A DNA stretch of 64,000 nucleotides from Parastagonospora avenae f. sp. tritici 18332-5 (taxonomy: Eukaryota; Ascomycota; Dothideomycetes; Pleosporales; Phaeosphaeriaceae): contig JAFJTR010000017.1 in assembly GCA_022559985.1 (NCBI GenBank), forward strand, positions 1 through 64,000. Reading direction: 5' to 3'. Below are positions 1 through 11,332 of the stretch, in pieces. Both the position numbers and the translations under genes were made by a program. The first letter of the stretch is position 1. Every line of letters begins with the position of its first letter. Below the pieces are notes generated by a model that ran no database searches, was not told where the DNA came from, and saw only the letters and a program-made list of their open reading frames with translations.

Positions 1-181
1 GCTAAGGAGAGATGGACGAGGTGGGCGAGGATGAGCTCTGCCCTGAGGCGCCAAGTCCGTGCAGGACTTGGCATCAACCACGTGAGATAGAACCAATCAT
101 ATAAGGTACACGAAGCAAGAGAAGCGCATGCAAAACAGCAAACGTCTTTTTACTCGAGCGAGAGTCTACTACTCTACACCC

Positions 182-403
182 TCAGTCCTTCGACCTCTTA
201 CACTGGCTTCTATCCGGTTTCTTCTTGCTAGACCGCAGCCACTGGTACATCATTGCTCTCTCTTCGAATTGCCAATTCGTCCACATCATCATCTGTACCT
301 GATACGTCGACTGCGGAAAATACTCAACTCTCATCTCTTCCCAATGCAGCTTGACAACGCGCGCCACAAACGCCAAATTTTCGTCCTTCGAGAACTCATT
401 CAA
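182..403 (-). CDS. small hypothetical ORF, 73 aa
   Basis: A 73-residue open frame with a protein-like composition (many W, E, K, Q, M) starting MNEFSKDENLAF. I do not recognise it. It lies directly downstream of the decayed gene at 422-833 and could be a later exon of that gene, but no convincing splice pair links them. It may also be chance. No signal peptide or membrane segment is visible. Confidence 0.25.
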   Translation of the reverse strand: MNEFSKDENLAFVARVVKLHWEEMRVEYFPQSTYQVQMMMWTNWQFEERAMMYQWLRSSKKKPDRSQCKRSKD

Positions 404-421
404 AAATGAAAATTACTGTGA

Positions 422-833
422 GTTCACAGGCGTGTCGACGATATACTTCTTCTCATCCGTGGACTCCGTGCGCGGCATCGTCTGCAGCCACTTTGCGCAG
501 TCTTCGGGCGTCTTGCCGAGCTAGGGCGAGACAAGAGAGGATAGAATGGGGGGCTTGGTGCCTCCGGCGCCTGGAGAGGGCTTGTGAACTTCGGGGCATG
601 CGGGCAGGTCGTCGTAAGACTTTGTCGCGACCCAGAAGTTCCAGCCCGAGCCGCTGTCGCCATGGTAGGCGCGCTCAAAGGCGGAGTCAAGATACTGTGG
701 TTATTAGTGTCGGGCACGTGTTCAATAGATCCAGCGGTACTGACCTCGTTAGTGATGCTCTTGTCGAGGACAAAGAGCGTGTAGGGGGGTTAGACATGTT
801 TGTTGTGTGGGGTGATGAATATGATTTGGAAAT
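422..833 (-). pseudogene. decayed small gene of unknown function
   Basis: Read on the minus strand, an ATG near 833 is followed by a run of six C, after which the coherent frame (TLFVLDKSITNE) continues one base out of register. A plausible intron (donor GTCAGT, acceptor CACAG) then joins a second exon containing FWVATKSYDDLPACPEV and ending TPVNSQ before a stop. Inside that exon a TAG interrupts an otherwise continuous frame (SLVSP, stop, LGKTPEDCAKWLQ). A CAG-to-TAG change would explain the stop, and a one-base slip in the C run the shift. I do not recognise the family. The alternative is a short functional gene ending at the TAG with a different start. Confidence 0.4.
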
Positions 834-1598
834 ACAAAAGCTGCAAAGGCTGCCGAGTGGTTCTTGCGACGAAGTTGCAACCGTAATGGTCTTACTATTC
901 ACTGACGTCCCTTGCGCTCGGACATGTATGCCAGTGAGGCGGAGCGAATGCTTACTCCCATCGACAACCTTGCAAAGACGCAGACATCAACGTAGTGTTC
1001 TCATGGCAAAGTGGGCATCCACTATTACAGAGAGGAACGGCCTATAGAATAGATGGTGCATTTCCAAACCCACTGTAGCCTGCGCTCCTACGTATCTACG
1101 AAAGGGCATCAGACAAGTGGCAAAAATTTCTGCAGCTACAGTGTAACTGCGTGAGCAGTGTCGGGTTGGAGGCTGCGGATGAACGCTTGTATTGCTATCT
1201 GTTATTATGTTATGATGTAAGTCTACAGGAGCTCTCGGCTCTGAGGTAAGTACACTTGCCCACCGGGCAGTGCCTGCTACAACTAGAATATCACATGACT
1301 TTAGTCACGTGGTTACATACAGCCTACCAACCCTGACGACAATTCGGAAACGAAAAGAAAACAGAAGCGAGGAATACCTGCATATATCGATCGTGGACCT
1401 CCGAAACGGCACCGTGCTGCCGTCCACAAGGCCAAAGATGCAAGGCAAGGATTCAATCGAAGTATTTGACTAACGGTAGTACATGATAACGATGCTGAAG
1501 TGGAAGCTCGACATCCAATAGTCTTAGCCTACCATACACGATGTAATTCTCAACTATTCTCGGGGATACCAGCAAGAATTTCTAGCCCATAGTCGTGA
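834..1598. other. intergenic, no supported gene
   Basis: Only short ORFs without coding character. Near 1608-1632 there is a small CATCATGCT direct repeat just beyond the 3' end of the next gene. Confidence 0.5.
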
Positions 1599-2638
1599 CT
1601 ACAGCTCATCATGCTCATCATGCTCATGCGGAGACGGATAATTGCCTTGTTGAACAATAAAACGCCAAGGGTGGGCCGCCGTCCTTCGAGCCCACGCTGC
1701 TGCGCCCCTGGCCACGACCTCAGAATTAGGGATTTCCGTCATGATCCTAGCCGTGTCTGTCCCAACAACACCCCGTGCGAGTTTTGCGAGATTGAAGCTT
1801 CCTGACACAGAAGCTTCGCCAGCAACAATGATTGCGCGAACATCCTGGCGCTTGTAGAATCGGGCATCCATTTCACTCAGAACTTCTTCTAGTGTAGATC
1901 TGAAACGTTGATCATAAGCTTCAAAATCCATGGTCTAGATCGTGGTCAGTCGAAATTCAATCAGCGCGGGGAATACGAGCGCCTTGCCTCACGATAGCTT
2001 TCTCCCAGTTCCCGAATGAAGCGCTTGCAATGGACAGGGCAGATTCCCATATCGAAATCTACAATCTGAATCCAGATATATAGATATTCTCGCTCATACT
2101 CTAAGGTCAGGATCAGGTTCTCAGGGCCCTCATCTTTGCACTCTTCCATCTGGCGACCCAAGTTTCTGCACTCATTGAACCCGTAGGCTGCATAGGCAGC
2201 TTGCTCAACGGGACCTTCCTTACTCGCTCGTTGTGGGGTATACGGCGGGAAAACCACCTCCGCGGCAGGTGTCCGAAATGACCAATCGAATACAGAGGAA
2301 ATGAAGAACGCATGAACATCGGGAAAATGATCGACTCCAAGTTGCTTCTCCCAAACTTCGATTGCAGGTTTTAGAGTGCTGTTGATGATGACTTCTTGAC
2401 TGTGCACGTCGCGTTGATCGTCGACTGGGGCTCCGAAAGTAAGGACCAACGACTTGTAGTACTCCTGGAACGCCATGGTGGTTGGGTACTTGAGAATCTC
2501 GATTGAATCCGAACTATTGTAGCGGGATGCATATATTGTCGTTGGTAAAACGGAAATTGCAAACGGGCTTCCAGACGCAAATGCAATCACATTCACGCTA
2601 GAAAAGGCGAACAGAATGATCGTCGTTAAAAATCTCAT
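1599..2638 (-). CDS. Hsp70/actin-like ATPase-fold protein with signal peptide
   Basis: Two exons on the minus strand, 2638..1993 and 1918..1599, give 321 aa. The intron has donor GTGAGG, a CTGACC branch site and acceptor TTGAAG. The N-terminus MRFLTTIILFAFSSVNVIAFA is a good secretion signal. The C-terminal third (VRAIIVAGEASVSG, then NSEVVARGAAAWARR) matches the last phosphate/adenosine motifs of the Hsp70-type nucleotide-binding fold. The N-terminal half is poorly conserved. At about 320 aa it is shorter than a full Hsp70 ATPase domain (about 380) and has no substrate-binding domain, so chaperone function is not implied. Similar lineage-specific Hsp70-like proteins are common in filamentous ascomycetes; the signal peptide is the unusual part. 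If the two ORFs are unspliced, the first would be a separate 225-aa secreted protein. Confidence 0.6.
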
Positions 2639-3578
2639 ATTGCTGCAGGTTCGGTCTTGGGCAAAAGCAGACAGAAGATGACCGCGATAGAATGATACAG
2701 GTTTTCGTGTGATGCCAACGCCGCGCAGGCACTGTGAGAAGGCGTACTGCGCTACAACAATAACGGTACTTTGGGCGCCTACGTGAGCTTTGACCCAATT
2801 CTGGCGCTTCGAGCTTGCAAGTTCATGGGTAATTATTCTATTATTAATCCCAGTCTAACTTCTCTATGCACAATTCTTATAGACTATCGACTGATTCGGA
2901 TGGATGGCTATGACAATGCATGCGTAGCCGCCGGCGTCAGGCGAAAAAGAGATAAAAACCCGTGCTTCGAGTTTCATGTTGGGGCTAAGTTATATAACTC
3001 ATACTTGGAGTGAATTTACTTGGCATAATGAGCCAACACGTTCAGTATACCCTCGGACTCCGAAATCGTGCACTACCTAGGTATCAGATTCTGAAGCTTC
3101 TGCGCAGAGCACGGTAGAACGCGTTTAGACTTACATAACACTTTAAGCTTTCCTTCAATGGCCTCATATTGGCAATTCTAGCAAAATATCATCATTGACT
3201 TTAAACCGAGAGCGACGACAATGACTTGTAACCGGTAGCAGGTATGCAAAAAGGCGAATGATGACAGCACATATGTTAGCTGCGATCATAAGGTTGTCAT
3301 CAGACCGTGCTACGGGTTGGATCGTTGGCGCCGAGGCGCATATGGGACAGCAGAAGTTACTTTCGTCAGCTGGGGTAAAATCAGCCTTTTGGACCGTCAA
3401 TTCATCAGGCCTCACGCAGTTGAAACGAATGGTAAAGTAAGGAAGCGGCACAGTGCTTTGATGACCGAGAGGCGTTGAGCAGGAAATTTACTCTAGATCT
3501 ATCAGTTTATATATTTTCATCTAACGCGGAGTGGATGATGCATCATCAGCAACAAACTATTCTATTCAGAACTGCACC
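2639..3578. other. intergenic between divergent secreted-protein genes
   Basis: No supported gene. It separates the Hsp70-like gene (minus) from the metalloprotease gene (plus), so it should hold both promoters. Short AT-rich patches occur near 2830-2880 and 3000. Confidence 0.5.
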
Positions 3579-5269
3579 ATGCGATCAAACTTTTGTCAGC
3601 TGTCATGTATCGCACAGATCTTAACGCTCACAGTACTTTCTAGTATAGCATACGCAATCCCTCTTCAACCTGCGCATGTTCTACCAGAACACACTTCTAT
3701 TCGAAGGCGTGATGGATGGAATTGGAAGGTGGAGGATCTCAATAAAGAGTTTGCCGGCATACACTGGAACGAAGCCTTCTCCTCCTGCTCCTCGGAGCAG
3801 CTCGACAAGATCATCTTCGCCACACGCGCCGCAATTTGGATGACTGCTCTGCCAGTCGATCCTTCAGTTTCTATGGCATACTCTGAAGCTTGGCGAAAGT
3901 ACTTTGGCCAGTACAGGTTATGGCTCCAGAATGGGATCAGCGATCTACAATTGTCCGCGACAATTCAAAGTACGCTACTTAGGCTATTTGCTGGAAGGCA
4001 GTGCTGATAGATACAGTGAATATCAGATCAGTTGCGAATTACCCCAAGAACGGACATAAAAGAACTCCAGAGAAATTGATCAAGAAGATCTACTTCACAT
4101 GCGATTATCAGCAGCATGGTACGGGACCTTACAATAGCTGTACCCTTCGCAAAGCGTAAGTCTTGCCGTCAGCTCTTTTCCAGATTGATCAGCACAAATA
4201 TATGGTTCTGAAGCTGACTAGCCAAAAGTGGTGCACGCACTATTGACAGTGCTTCTAGTGCCTGTAAGTCATCCAATTAAACCCATTCGTATAATGAGGC
4301 AATTTCACTGATACTTCGTGAGCAGATGGCGCCTGGACGATCCTATTCTGCCCTGAATTCTTTTCGAACGACAAACAACAATATCTGGATGAGCGAACGA
4401 AAGGCAAGGTCAGAGGCCCAAATTGGATTGCCTTCTTAGACACCTATGAGCGGTCTGTCGTTCACGAATTAATGCATGTGGACTGGATAAAGACTACGGA
4501 TCATAGTAAGAGGAAACATTCCGATGCAAAACCCAACTCTCCGATCACGGACACTGACCCATCGGTAGTTATGGACGTCAAAGGCCCTACAACGGAAGGA
4601 GGTCCAAAAGTAGACATCTATGGCTCATCAAATTGCGAGGCATTTGCACAGCGAGATATGGCCAGGAAGAGAGTGAACCGCGAAGTTGCAGTCAATGGTA
4701 ACATCTGCGATCTCCCCGGCCATGACCCAGCTAACCGTACCTTACAGCCGATAGCTACGCCTGGTTCTTCCAGTACTATTGGTATGAGAAGAAGTGGGGC
4801 TGGGACAAAAACCCACACGATGAGCTTCGAAAATCGGATGCAGTCTCTGACGATCCTCCACCAGCGCAAGAAGTCATCATTGCCCCAGATCCGTCTTTCC
4901 CTGTAGATGAAGAAGCGGTTGTGTTCAGCGGGAAAGCACCACGGAGTTGCGTGATTCTCGAAAAGCAATTGAACGACAAAGGAGATCCAACAATCACATG
5001 TGAGGACATTGGCGGGGATTACGACGAATGGGTGAAGGACTTGCCACCGCCAGTGACCTCCAAGGGCGGGTGCGAGTTGACGTAAGTTTTGCCAAGCACA
5101 ATCGATACTGAAGGTATGCTAACTTCAGAACAGCTATCAATGCCAGCAGCCAACAGGCAACGCGGTCAATCCGAAGTGCCAGTGTATTTGTGATGGAAAA
5201 CTGGTCCCATTGCGAGACGAGAAGTGTGCGGGGTTCATGGGTGGACTTCCGGGGCGACCTGCGCAATGA
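3579..5269 (+). CDS. secreted HExxH zinc metalloprotease (M35/deuterolysin-like)
   Basis: Six exons (3579..3969, 4017..4155, 4229..4263, 4326..4697, 4748..5081, 5134..5269) give 468 aa. The first five residues MRSNF start a hydrophobic signal peptide (TLTVLSSIAYA) followed by a possible RRRD propeptide site. The zinc-binding site is VVHELMHVDW (HELMH). About 85 residues later ADSYAWFFQYY matches the conserved segment after the active site in fungal M35-like peptidases. The last exon is Cys-rich (CQQ, CQCICDG, CAGF), a possible C-terminal binding knob. The start at 3579 is preferred over the upstream in-frame ATG at 3531 because it begins directly at the signal peptide. All five introns are 47-73 bases with good branch sites. 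Likely substrate: extracellular protein; specificity unknown. Confidence 0.75.
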
Positions 5270-5890
5270 GAGGTATGATGGTAAATGAAAGAGACGAGCT
5301 GAGATTATAGCTTATTTAGCTATGGCTGCCTCGCATGCTCTCTGGGTATGACACAGTGAAAATATATAGAAGTCAACGGCGAATAATTGCATGTGTCCTA
5401 GGGCTTATCAAAAGTCATTTTGGTTTTGGGGACGCTTGCAAATATTTCCCCCGTTGTAAAGTGATCTTTTATTGCTCCCTTGAATGTATGCACAGTTATT
5501 GTGCCGGTTCAGTATAAGAAAGGTGTACCTAGAGGCCGCACGTGAGCGACCTCTTTCTGTGACGCGAATGAAGTCAATCGTCTCATTCCACGACTACATA
5601 CATGCTAGTGAGCTAAAGGTTCCAGAAGTGCTAAAACCAAGGTGACCTTTCGTATTTATGGGGAGTGCTCCGACGCGTCTGACCTCCGCCTTGGTCGCGA
5701 GCAAGGTGTTTAGATCTAGTCGGCTGCGAATTCGAGATGCGAGTGAAGATTGGGGCTATGGGGAAGCCAGAAAACTCGTTCGTCGCCGGCTGGAGCCCGT
5801 GCGCGGTTTAGAGACAGCTGTTTTTCGTTGAGATTCCAGGAGGGCGACATGGTCATTGACCGCTGGAGGTGCATCAGCCAGATAGTGATG
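5270..5890. other. intergenic, convergent 3' regions
   Basis: Lies between the 3' ends of the metalloprotease and the P450 gene. No supported gene. Confidence 0.5.
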
Positions 5891-7906
5891 CTAGGGCGAC
5901 AATCTTCTCGCCGTCAAGTCCCTCCGCCTCGTCCATCTTAGCTTAACCTCCCTCGGCTTATTGATCTGCAGCGTCAGCACTGGTTGACTATCCTGCAGAA
6001 TGCCCAACAACCTTTCTCTCGCCTGCTCCACGCTCTGCCCCTTCCCAGCCACCGGCTCCACGCTGCACTTCCCGAACAGCGTCATGACAACCGACACAAA
6101 CTCTACTTGAGACATTTTCTGGCCCGGGCAAGTACGCGGGCCGCTGGACCATGGCACAAAAGTACCTCGAGGCGGAACATACATTGAGTCCTGACCTTCT
6201 GGAAACCAACGCGTGGGCTTGAAGACCAAGGTGTCTGCTCCCCATGTTGAGCGCGATGTATGCAGCGCCATGGTGTTGACGTGCACGGCGCATGGGGCTT
6301 GGAGAACGAATGAGTCGGACTTGGAATTTGATGGAAAGACTGTCTGGTTCGTTTCGGCGATGCGGATCAACATGCTCACGGCTGGGTAGAGACGCAGGGT
6401 TTCGAACATGACGGCCAGACAGCGCGTTAACTTTGGAAAGATGGTCGTGTAGTCTTCCAGCGACGTCTGTTCGTTATCTTGAGCTCCAAGCACAACATCG
6501 ATCTCAGCTTGTATCCAAGCTTGCCATTCTGGGTAGGCTGCGAGAAGGCAAATCGCGTAAGACATGGTGTTTGACGTGGTGTCGAAGCCCGCAGCAGTAA
6601 AGATGAAGAGGTTTCCAGCAATCTCTTCTTCCGTGAGATATTGTTTGTTGCCGCCAGTCTCAATAGACTTGTCGGACGAGCTGTGATTATCGTCTTGCTC
6701 CTTGCCTTGGTCTGAGAGGCGCACGAGCGTCGTCATGATGGTGTTTTGGAACTCTTCGGAGTTGGCGGAGGAGCTTCTCTTGCGTTCTTGGTCGAGCATG
6801 TCCACTGTGAGGTCCGGTAGCTTCACCATCGCTTGGCCTAGCTTCTTGGAGAGTTGTGGCATGAAAGGCAATCGGAGAATGGCAGCAGGAACAAAGGCAG
6901 CAGCAAGGAGTAGGTCGACGACCAATGCGATGCCATCGACGTAGGTCAAAGCCTTGGTGGCATCGCGATAGGAGGAAGCAATGGAGAATGGTGTATGCCG
7001 ACCATATGCTACGCGAGTAAGAACATTTATAGCAATCGCACGGAGGCCAGGAAGTGAATCCGAGGACTTGTCAGCAGTCGGAAGCGCAGAGACTGTCATC
7101 GACTGGGACGAGAATGCGGGAGAGAGTACGTGGTCGACAAGAGCAGATGCTTGCTGTACGCCCTCTTTCCACACGTCTAGGCTGATTCGTTCGTTAAATG
7201 ACGGTGCGATGATGCGGCGCTGTCTCGACCAGGACTCGTTTCGGGCCTACATTTTGTTAGCGATTGTTCCCAGAGACCTTATCTCGCCGTGCGTGGATTG
7301 TCGAGTCTCGGAAGAGACTCTCAAACATCGACATCGAACAGGGTTTCTACTCACCGTCACAAGATTAGGACCAAGCATACCCATAGTCTTTAAAGTGAGC
7401 TCTGGGTGAAGAAAGTCCTTCCGCCTGGCCAGCACGGAGTGCGACATGGCCGGATCAGCACAAACAAGCCGATTGTGTCCAGTAGTAACCATGATGAAAG
7501 CATCCCCAAACTTTTCATGCGCAGCGCCTTTGTCGTGGAATTCCCAGCCCCAGCATGTCGCGTCGAAAACCGCGAAGATGGAAGCGGGAAGGATGTGTCT
7601 CAGTATGGGCCGTAGAGGCTCGGAGATGACGGTGAAGACAACCTGAGAGAATATGTAAGCTCAGGGCGTATGCGGCCATCGAGTAGTCGGAACCAGGTGT
7701 TTTGAGCAATTACATGCTCGAGGAATACGAAAGGGTGTGGCACTGACGCTATCGGGGTCATATGGGCATATGACGATTGTAAGACCAGTTGCACGAGCTG
7801 CATTATAGTTTCGGATGAGAATTCGCAGTTGAGAGATGGACCATACCAACAGAATAACAACGACGCCGACAAGTAAAATATTCAGCATTGCTCTGACGAC
7901 GACCAC
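5891..7906 (-). CDS. cytochrome P450 monooxygenase
   Basis: Three exons on the minus strand (7906..7748, 7642..7355, 7246..5891) give 600 aa. The N-terminus MVVVRAMLNILLVGVVVILLV is a membrane anchor for the ER. The I-helix oxygen-activation motif is AGFDTTS at about residue 370, the K-helix ExxR is FETLRLYP near 430, and the heme-cysteine loop is PWSSGPRTCPG near 520. The loop has Trp instead of the usual first Phe, as in several fungal P450 families. Between the ExxR and heme loops lies a PTRW element. The reaction would be NADPH-dependent hydroxylation or epoxidation of an unknown small substrate. It is transcribed in the same direction as the flavin monooxygenase gene 400 bases upstream, which suggests a shared pathway but does not prove one. 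Confidence 0.88.
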
Positions 7907-8311
7907 TGTTTGTCGAGAAGGTTAGATCGTGGGCTATACCTCTTCGACAATGATGAAAGGAAACGCTTGAGTAAGTGATGATACCAGTAGGCATCGCAGA
8001 TATATATACTCCTACGATATCATGAAGTCCCACGACGGAAATTCGGTGTTCAGATGTTTACATCGGGCTGTTTCTCTTTGGTCGGTGCTCAGCGGCCAAT
8101 TTTACACCGGCTGCCCATCATCCGGGTGAGCCGATTCCAAAAATCTGCCGTTTCTGCACTAGCCTTGCTTGCGCACCTACACATCCCCACACTTGACTCG
8201 TGTAGTTACCGGCCAGAAAATCGTACCATCCGGAAGCCAAGCTACCGGTACGCAAAAGGCTGCGTGTTCTTGGCGCCACAACGTTGGTCGCAATTGTAAG
8301 CACCATCAAAG
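7907..8311. other. intergenic, promoter of the P450 gene
   Basis: About 400 bases between the P450 start and the 3' end of the monooxygenase gene. No gene seen. Confidence 0.5.
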
Positions 8312-10094
8312 TTATTTTACATCTTGCTTCAACGGATATACCTTCACCGCTTCATTTGCCTTGATGATGGCTTCTCTCGCGCCTTCCCACGTCCGCCTTT
8401 TGCCAGTCTCGAAGTAGCGGAATGCATGCGCTGTTTCGACTCCATTGTCCATGAGCCACGACATCTTTGGGTCCTGTGTGAAAAATTTCCACCCCTTCCA
8501 ACCGTAGCCTAAATTCTCCATGCCCGTGCCAGCAGCATCATGCAGGAACTGTTGGAACTCCCATGTCTTTACGGCAGAGGCATTGAAACCAAGCGGTTCC
8601 GCGCGAAACCGTGAGGCGAGCCATGAGTAATGAGTATCGATCCATGCATTCATAGAGTCCTGTGATGGTAGAGGTTGCACGCCTCGAAAGATGTTGGAGA
8701 TAGCCATGGATTGCACATCGTTGAAGGAGAAGCCGTTGTTCTTACCGTACGCCGAGTGGCAGAGAAGCGCCATGGAGTTGGTGTATCTGGGTGGAAAGAT
8801 GTTCATCCACAATCGCACCAGTTTGGGGCCGTCATAGTTTGGCGGTCGGGATTGCTCAAGGAAGGGCGCAACATCGAGATCTGCAGTATATCCCGTCGCG
8901 CAGATCACGGCTTCGACATCGTCCAGGACAGTACCGTCATCGAACTCAACGGAGCGAGGGCCTAGGAACCTCCTGATGCCGTGCATCGATACAATCTTGC
9001 CTTCTCTTAGTAATGGTACTGTGCTATTGGAAGCTCCAGGTAGGGACAAGGCGACTGAAGGAGCGGGAGTCATCCTCCACGCAGGATCGAGTTTTCCCCA
9101 ATGGTTACTCATGAACCATGCAAGTCCTTTATTTGCACACCACTGATATATTCCCGGAAGGTGGCGCTGGAAGAACGAGACGATTTGACGGCGCCTCCAT
9201 GTCACGTTCAGGTCGCCGGGTATGCCTTTGCGCCATGTTGGAAAGACATATCCACCCCAACGATGAGACATGTAGACTTTTGGAGTGACCCTCAAGAGGG
9301 TATTAATGATATCGGAGGCGGTAATCGATATCCCGACTACGACGATGTTCTTGTCTTCCAGTCCTTTCGCGCTGCCCGACTCAATCATGCATGATACAAA
9401 ACCGGCCTGGGTCACTTAATTTCTGTACTGTTGAGCATGGATCAATCGTCCTTCGAATAGCTCTTGTCCTTCAAACTGTGGCATCGAAGGCTTAGTCTGG
9501 TAACCATGGCAGAACACTACCTTGTCGAACTCTTCCGTGCGCTTCTCGCCACTGACAAGCATTTCGAGGCGCCATCGCGTGTTATCCTCGTTGCGGACTG
9601 CGCGAGTCACTGAAGCGATGAATATGATATCTCGAAGGAGATCAAAGTGTCTCGCATACGATTCGATGTACTCCTGGAATTGGTCTGTCGAGAGGTGACT
9701 GGGGTATTCTGTCTGGCATGAGAACACGTAAACGATTGAGTGGCGAACACCTACTGTCGGGCATGGGAAAATCAGTCATGCCGCACGTATGTTTGCTAAT
9801 CGATGCTCTTGTAGCTGGTTTTATATCAGCCTCCATGGGTCCGATTGACTTGCATGCCATAGTTGTCGACGTACTTTTGAGGGCGCTGGTCATCGAAGTG
9901 TCGTCGGTATATGCCCAGAGACCACCAACACGTTCTCTGCGCTCAAAGCCCGTCACGCGAAAACCATCTTCGCGCAAGGTCTTCAACGTGGAAAGACCGC
10001 ACGTCCCTATTATCGTTAGTTATGGCGAAGTAGTCACGCATCAGGAAGTCGATAACATACCAGCTCCGATCACTGCAGCCGTCCGCTATGCCAT
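8312..10094 (-). CDS. flavin-containing monooxygenase, possible nonsense codon at the N-terminus
   Basis: Five exons on the minus strand (10094..10061, 10006..9875, 9814..9755, 9708..9429, 9371..8312). Motifs in order: FAD site AAVIGAGTCGLS, then FERRERVGGLWAY; DFPMPDKYPSHLS across an exon join; VVFCHGYQTKPSMP; NADPH site NIVVVGISITASDI; and ATGYTADLDV, the FMO/N-hydroxylating monooxygenase ATG motif. The protein would oxygenate a soft nucleophile or ketone using NADPH and FAD. Oddity: the apparent start reads ATG GCA TAG, with the stop at 10088..10086 immediately before the FAD site. Either the gene is freshly inactivated by a C-to-T change, or GCATAG is the acceptor of an unseen first intron and the true start lies upstream. 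The downstream frame and introns are all intact, which favours recent loss or a missed exon. Confidence 0.75.
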
Positions 10095-10531
10095 CTTAGA
10101 GGTACTATCAGGTAAGGTGCGAAGCATGCGTAAACGTAGTGAAGAACTGCAAATGCGAAGAACGATTTATGTGTTGTTCAAAACACCGCACATTGAGCTG
10201 TCTCGTCATTTCGGGCGTAACTCGAAACCTTCGAACACTCAGGCTGTTTAGAGTTACGCCCGCCACGACTCACCCAACACCAGTGCGTATTCAGCGTTGT
10301 AGCGCTGATGTGAGCATACTAAGCATGCGACGCCTCAAACAAGCATTGATCTAGGCGATGCTTTCCGAAGATCGTGGCCTGTTTGCAGACGACAGGCGCG
10401 AATAATGTGCGAGAAGTGGCGGTTTTAGGCAACCACATCACGCACCTAGATTAATCCCCAGTTCGGCTCCACCAATCGTCCTGATATCAGCTATACCCAT
10501 CGGTATCGACCTCAACATCACGTGGACAAAT
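10095..10531. other. intergenic, divergent promoter region
   Basis: Between the FMO (minus) and the PARG-like gene (plus). If the FMO has a further upstream exon it would be here. No further exon could be fixed. Confidence 0.4.
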
Positions 10532-11332
10532 ATGCTCGATCTCCAAACCCGCCGCAGAATCTGCGAAGACACAATCTCCCGCTCTCCCTCCATAACCTCA
10601 TCCACACCAGGCGCATCTCTCGACTCCCACTTCATATCCTCGCAACTCCCACCCCTTTCCAAATCGCATGCCAACTATCCAAACCTCACCCTTGCGCCCA
10701 TCACAGTCCACAACTCCGACGCATTTGCCCTCGCCCGCTCGCTTCCACTTACAACCGGAAAAATAGGTGTATTAAACCTCGCAAGTAACTACGAGCCCGG
10801 CGGCGGCTGGCGCTACACGCTCTCCACGACGCAGGAAGAAGCGCTATGTTATTCCTCGACGCTATACGCCACGCTGAAGGCGGAATGGTATCCGTGGGCG
10901 AATCTCGGGGAAGGGTCGTGTAAGGGAATTTATTCGCCTAGCGTGGTAGTATTCAAAGACACGTTGGAGAATAACTGCGTCGACTTATCCCAGCCGCATG
11001 TACTGCATGTGATTACCGTCGCGGCGCCGTGTCAGCCGAAACTCACGGATGATGGGGAGGGTCTTGCGAATGAGAGTGATTTGGAGGATTTGAGGGAGAG
11101 GATCGTGTTGGTGTTGCGCACGGCGGCGGGGGATGGGGTAAAGTGTCTTGTGCTGGGTGCGATGGGGTGTGGGGCGTATGGGTGTCCGGCGGGAGTGGTG
11201 GCGAGGGAGATGAAGTTGGTGATTGAGCGGGAGGAATTCGAGGGGTGGTTTGCGAGGATTGTGTTTGCGGTTTATGCGGCTGGGAGAGTGGGGAGAGAGA
11301 ATTTGGAGGTGTTTAGGGATGTTTTTGGGTAG
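10532..11332 (+). CDS. microbial-type poly(ADP-ribose) glycohydrolase-like protein (DUF2263/TIGR02452)
   Basis: A single exon of 266 aa. The macrodomain-type catalytic loop is visible: LNLASNYEPGGGW followed by TTQEEALCYSSTLY, where the PGGG loop and the paired Glu match the bacterial/fungal PARG signature. Later segments VITVAAPC and LVLGAMGCGAYGCP fit the ADP-ribose-binding core of the same family. The expected reaction is hydrolysis of ribose-ribose bonds in poly(ADP-ribose), or a related ADP-ribosyl substrate, in cytosol or nucleus. There is no targeting sequence. The gene is intronless and GC-rich, and stands between the FMO and an SDR gene with no obvious functional link to either. The start at 10532 gives an N-terminal extension rich in R, S and T. 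Confidence 0.8.
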   Translation: MLDLQTRRRICEDTISRSPSITSSTPGASLDSHFISSQLPPLSKSHANYPNLTLAPITVHNSDAFALARSLPLTTGKIGVLNLASNYEPGGGWRYTLSTTQEEALCYSSTLYATLKAEWYPWANLGEGSCKGIYSPSVVVFKDTLENNCVDLSQPHVLHVITVAAPCQPKLTDDGEGLANESDLEDLRERIVLVLRTAAGDGVKCLVLGAMGCGAYGCPAGVVAREMKLVIEREEFEGWFARIVFAVYAAGRVGRENLEVFRDVFG

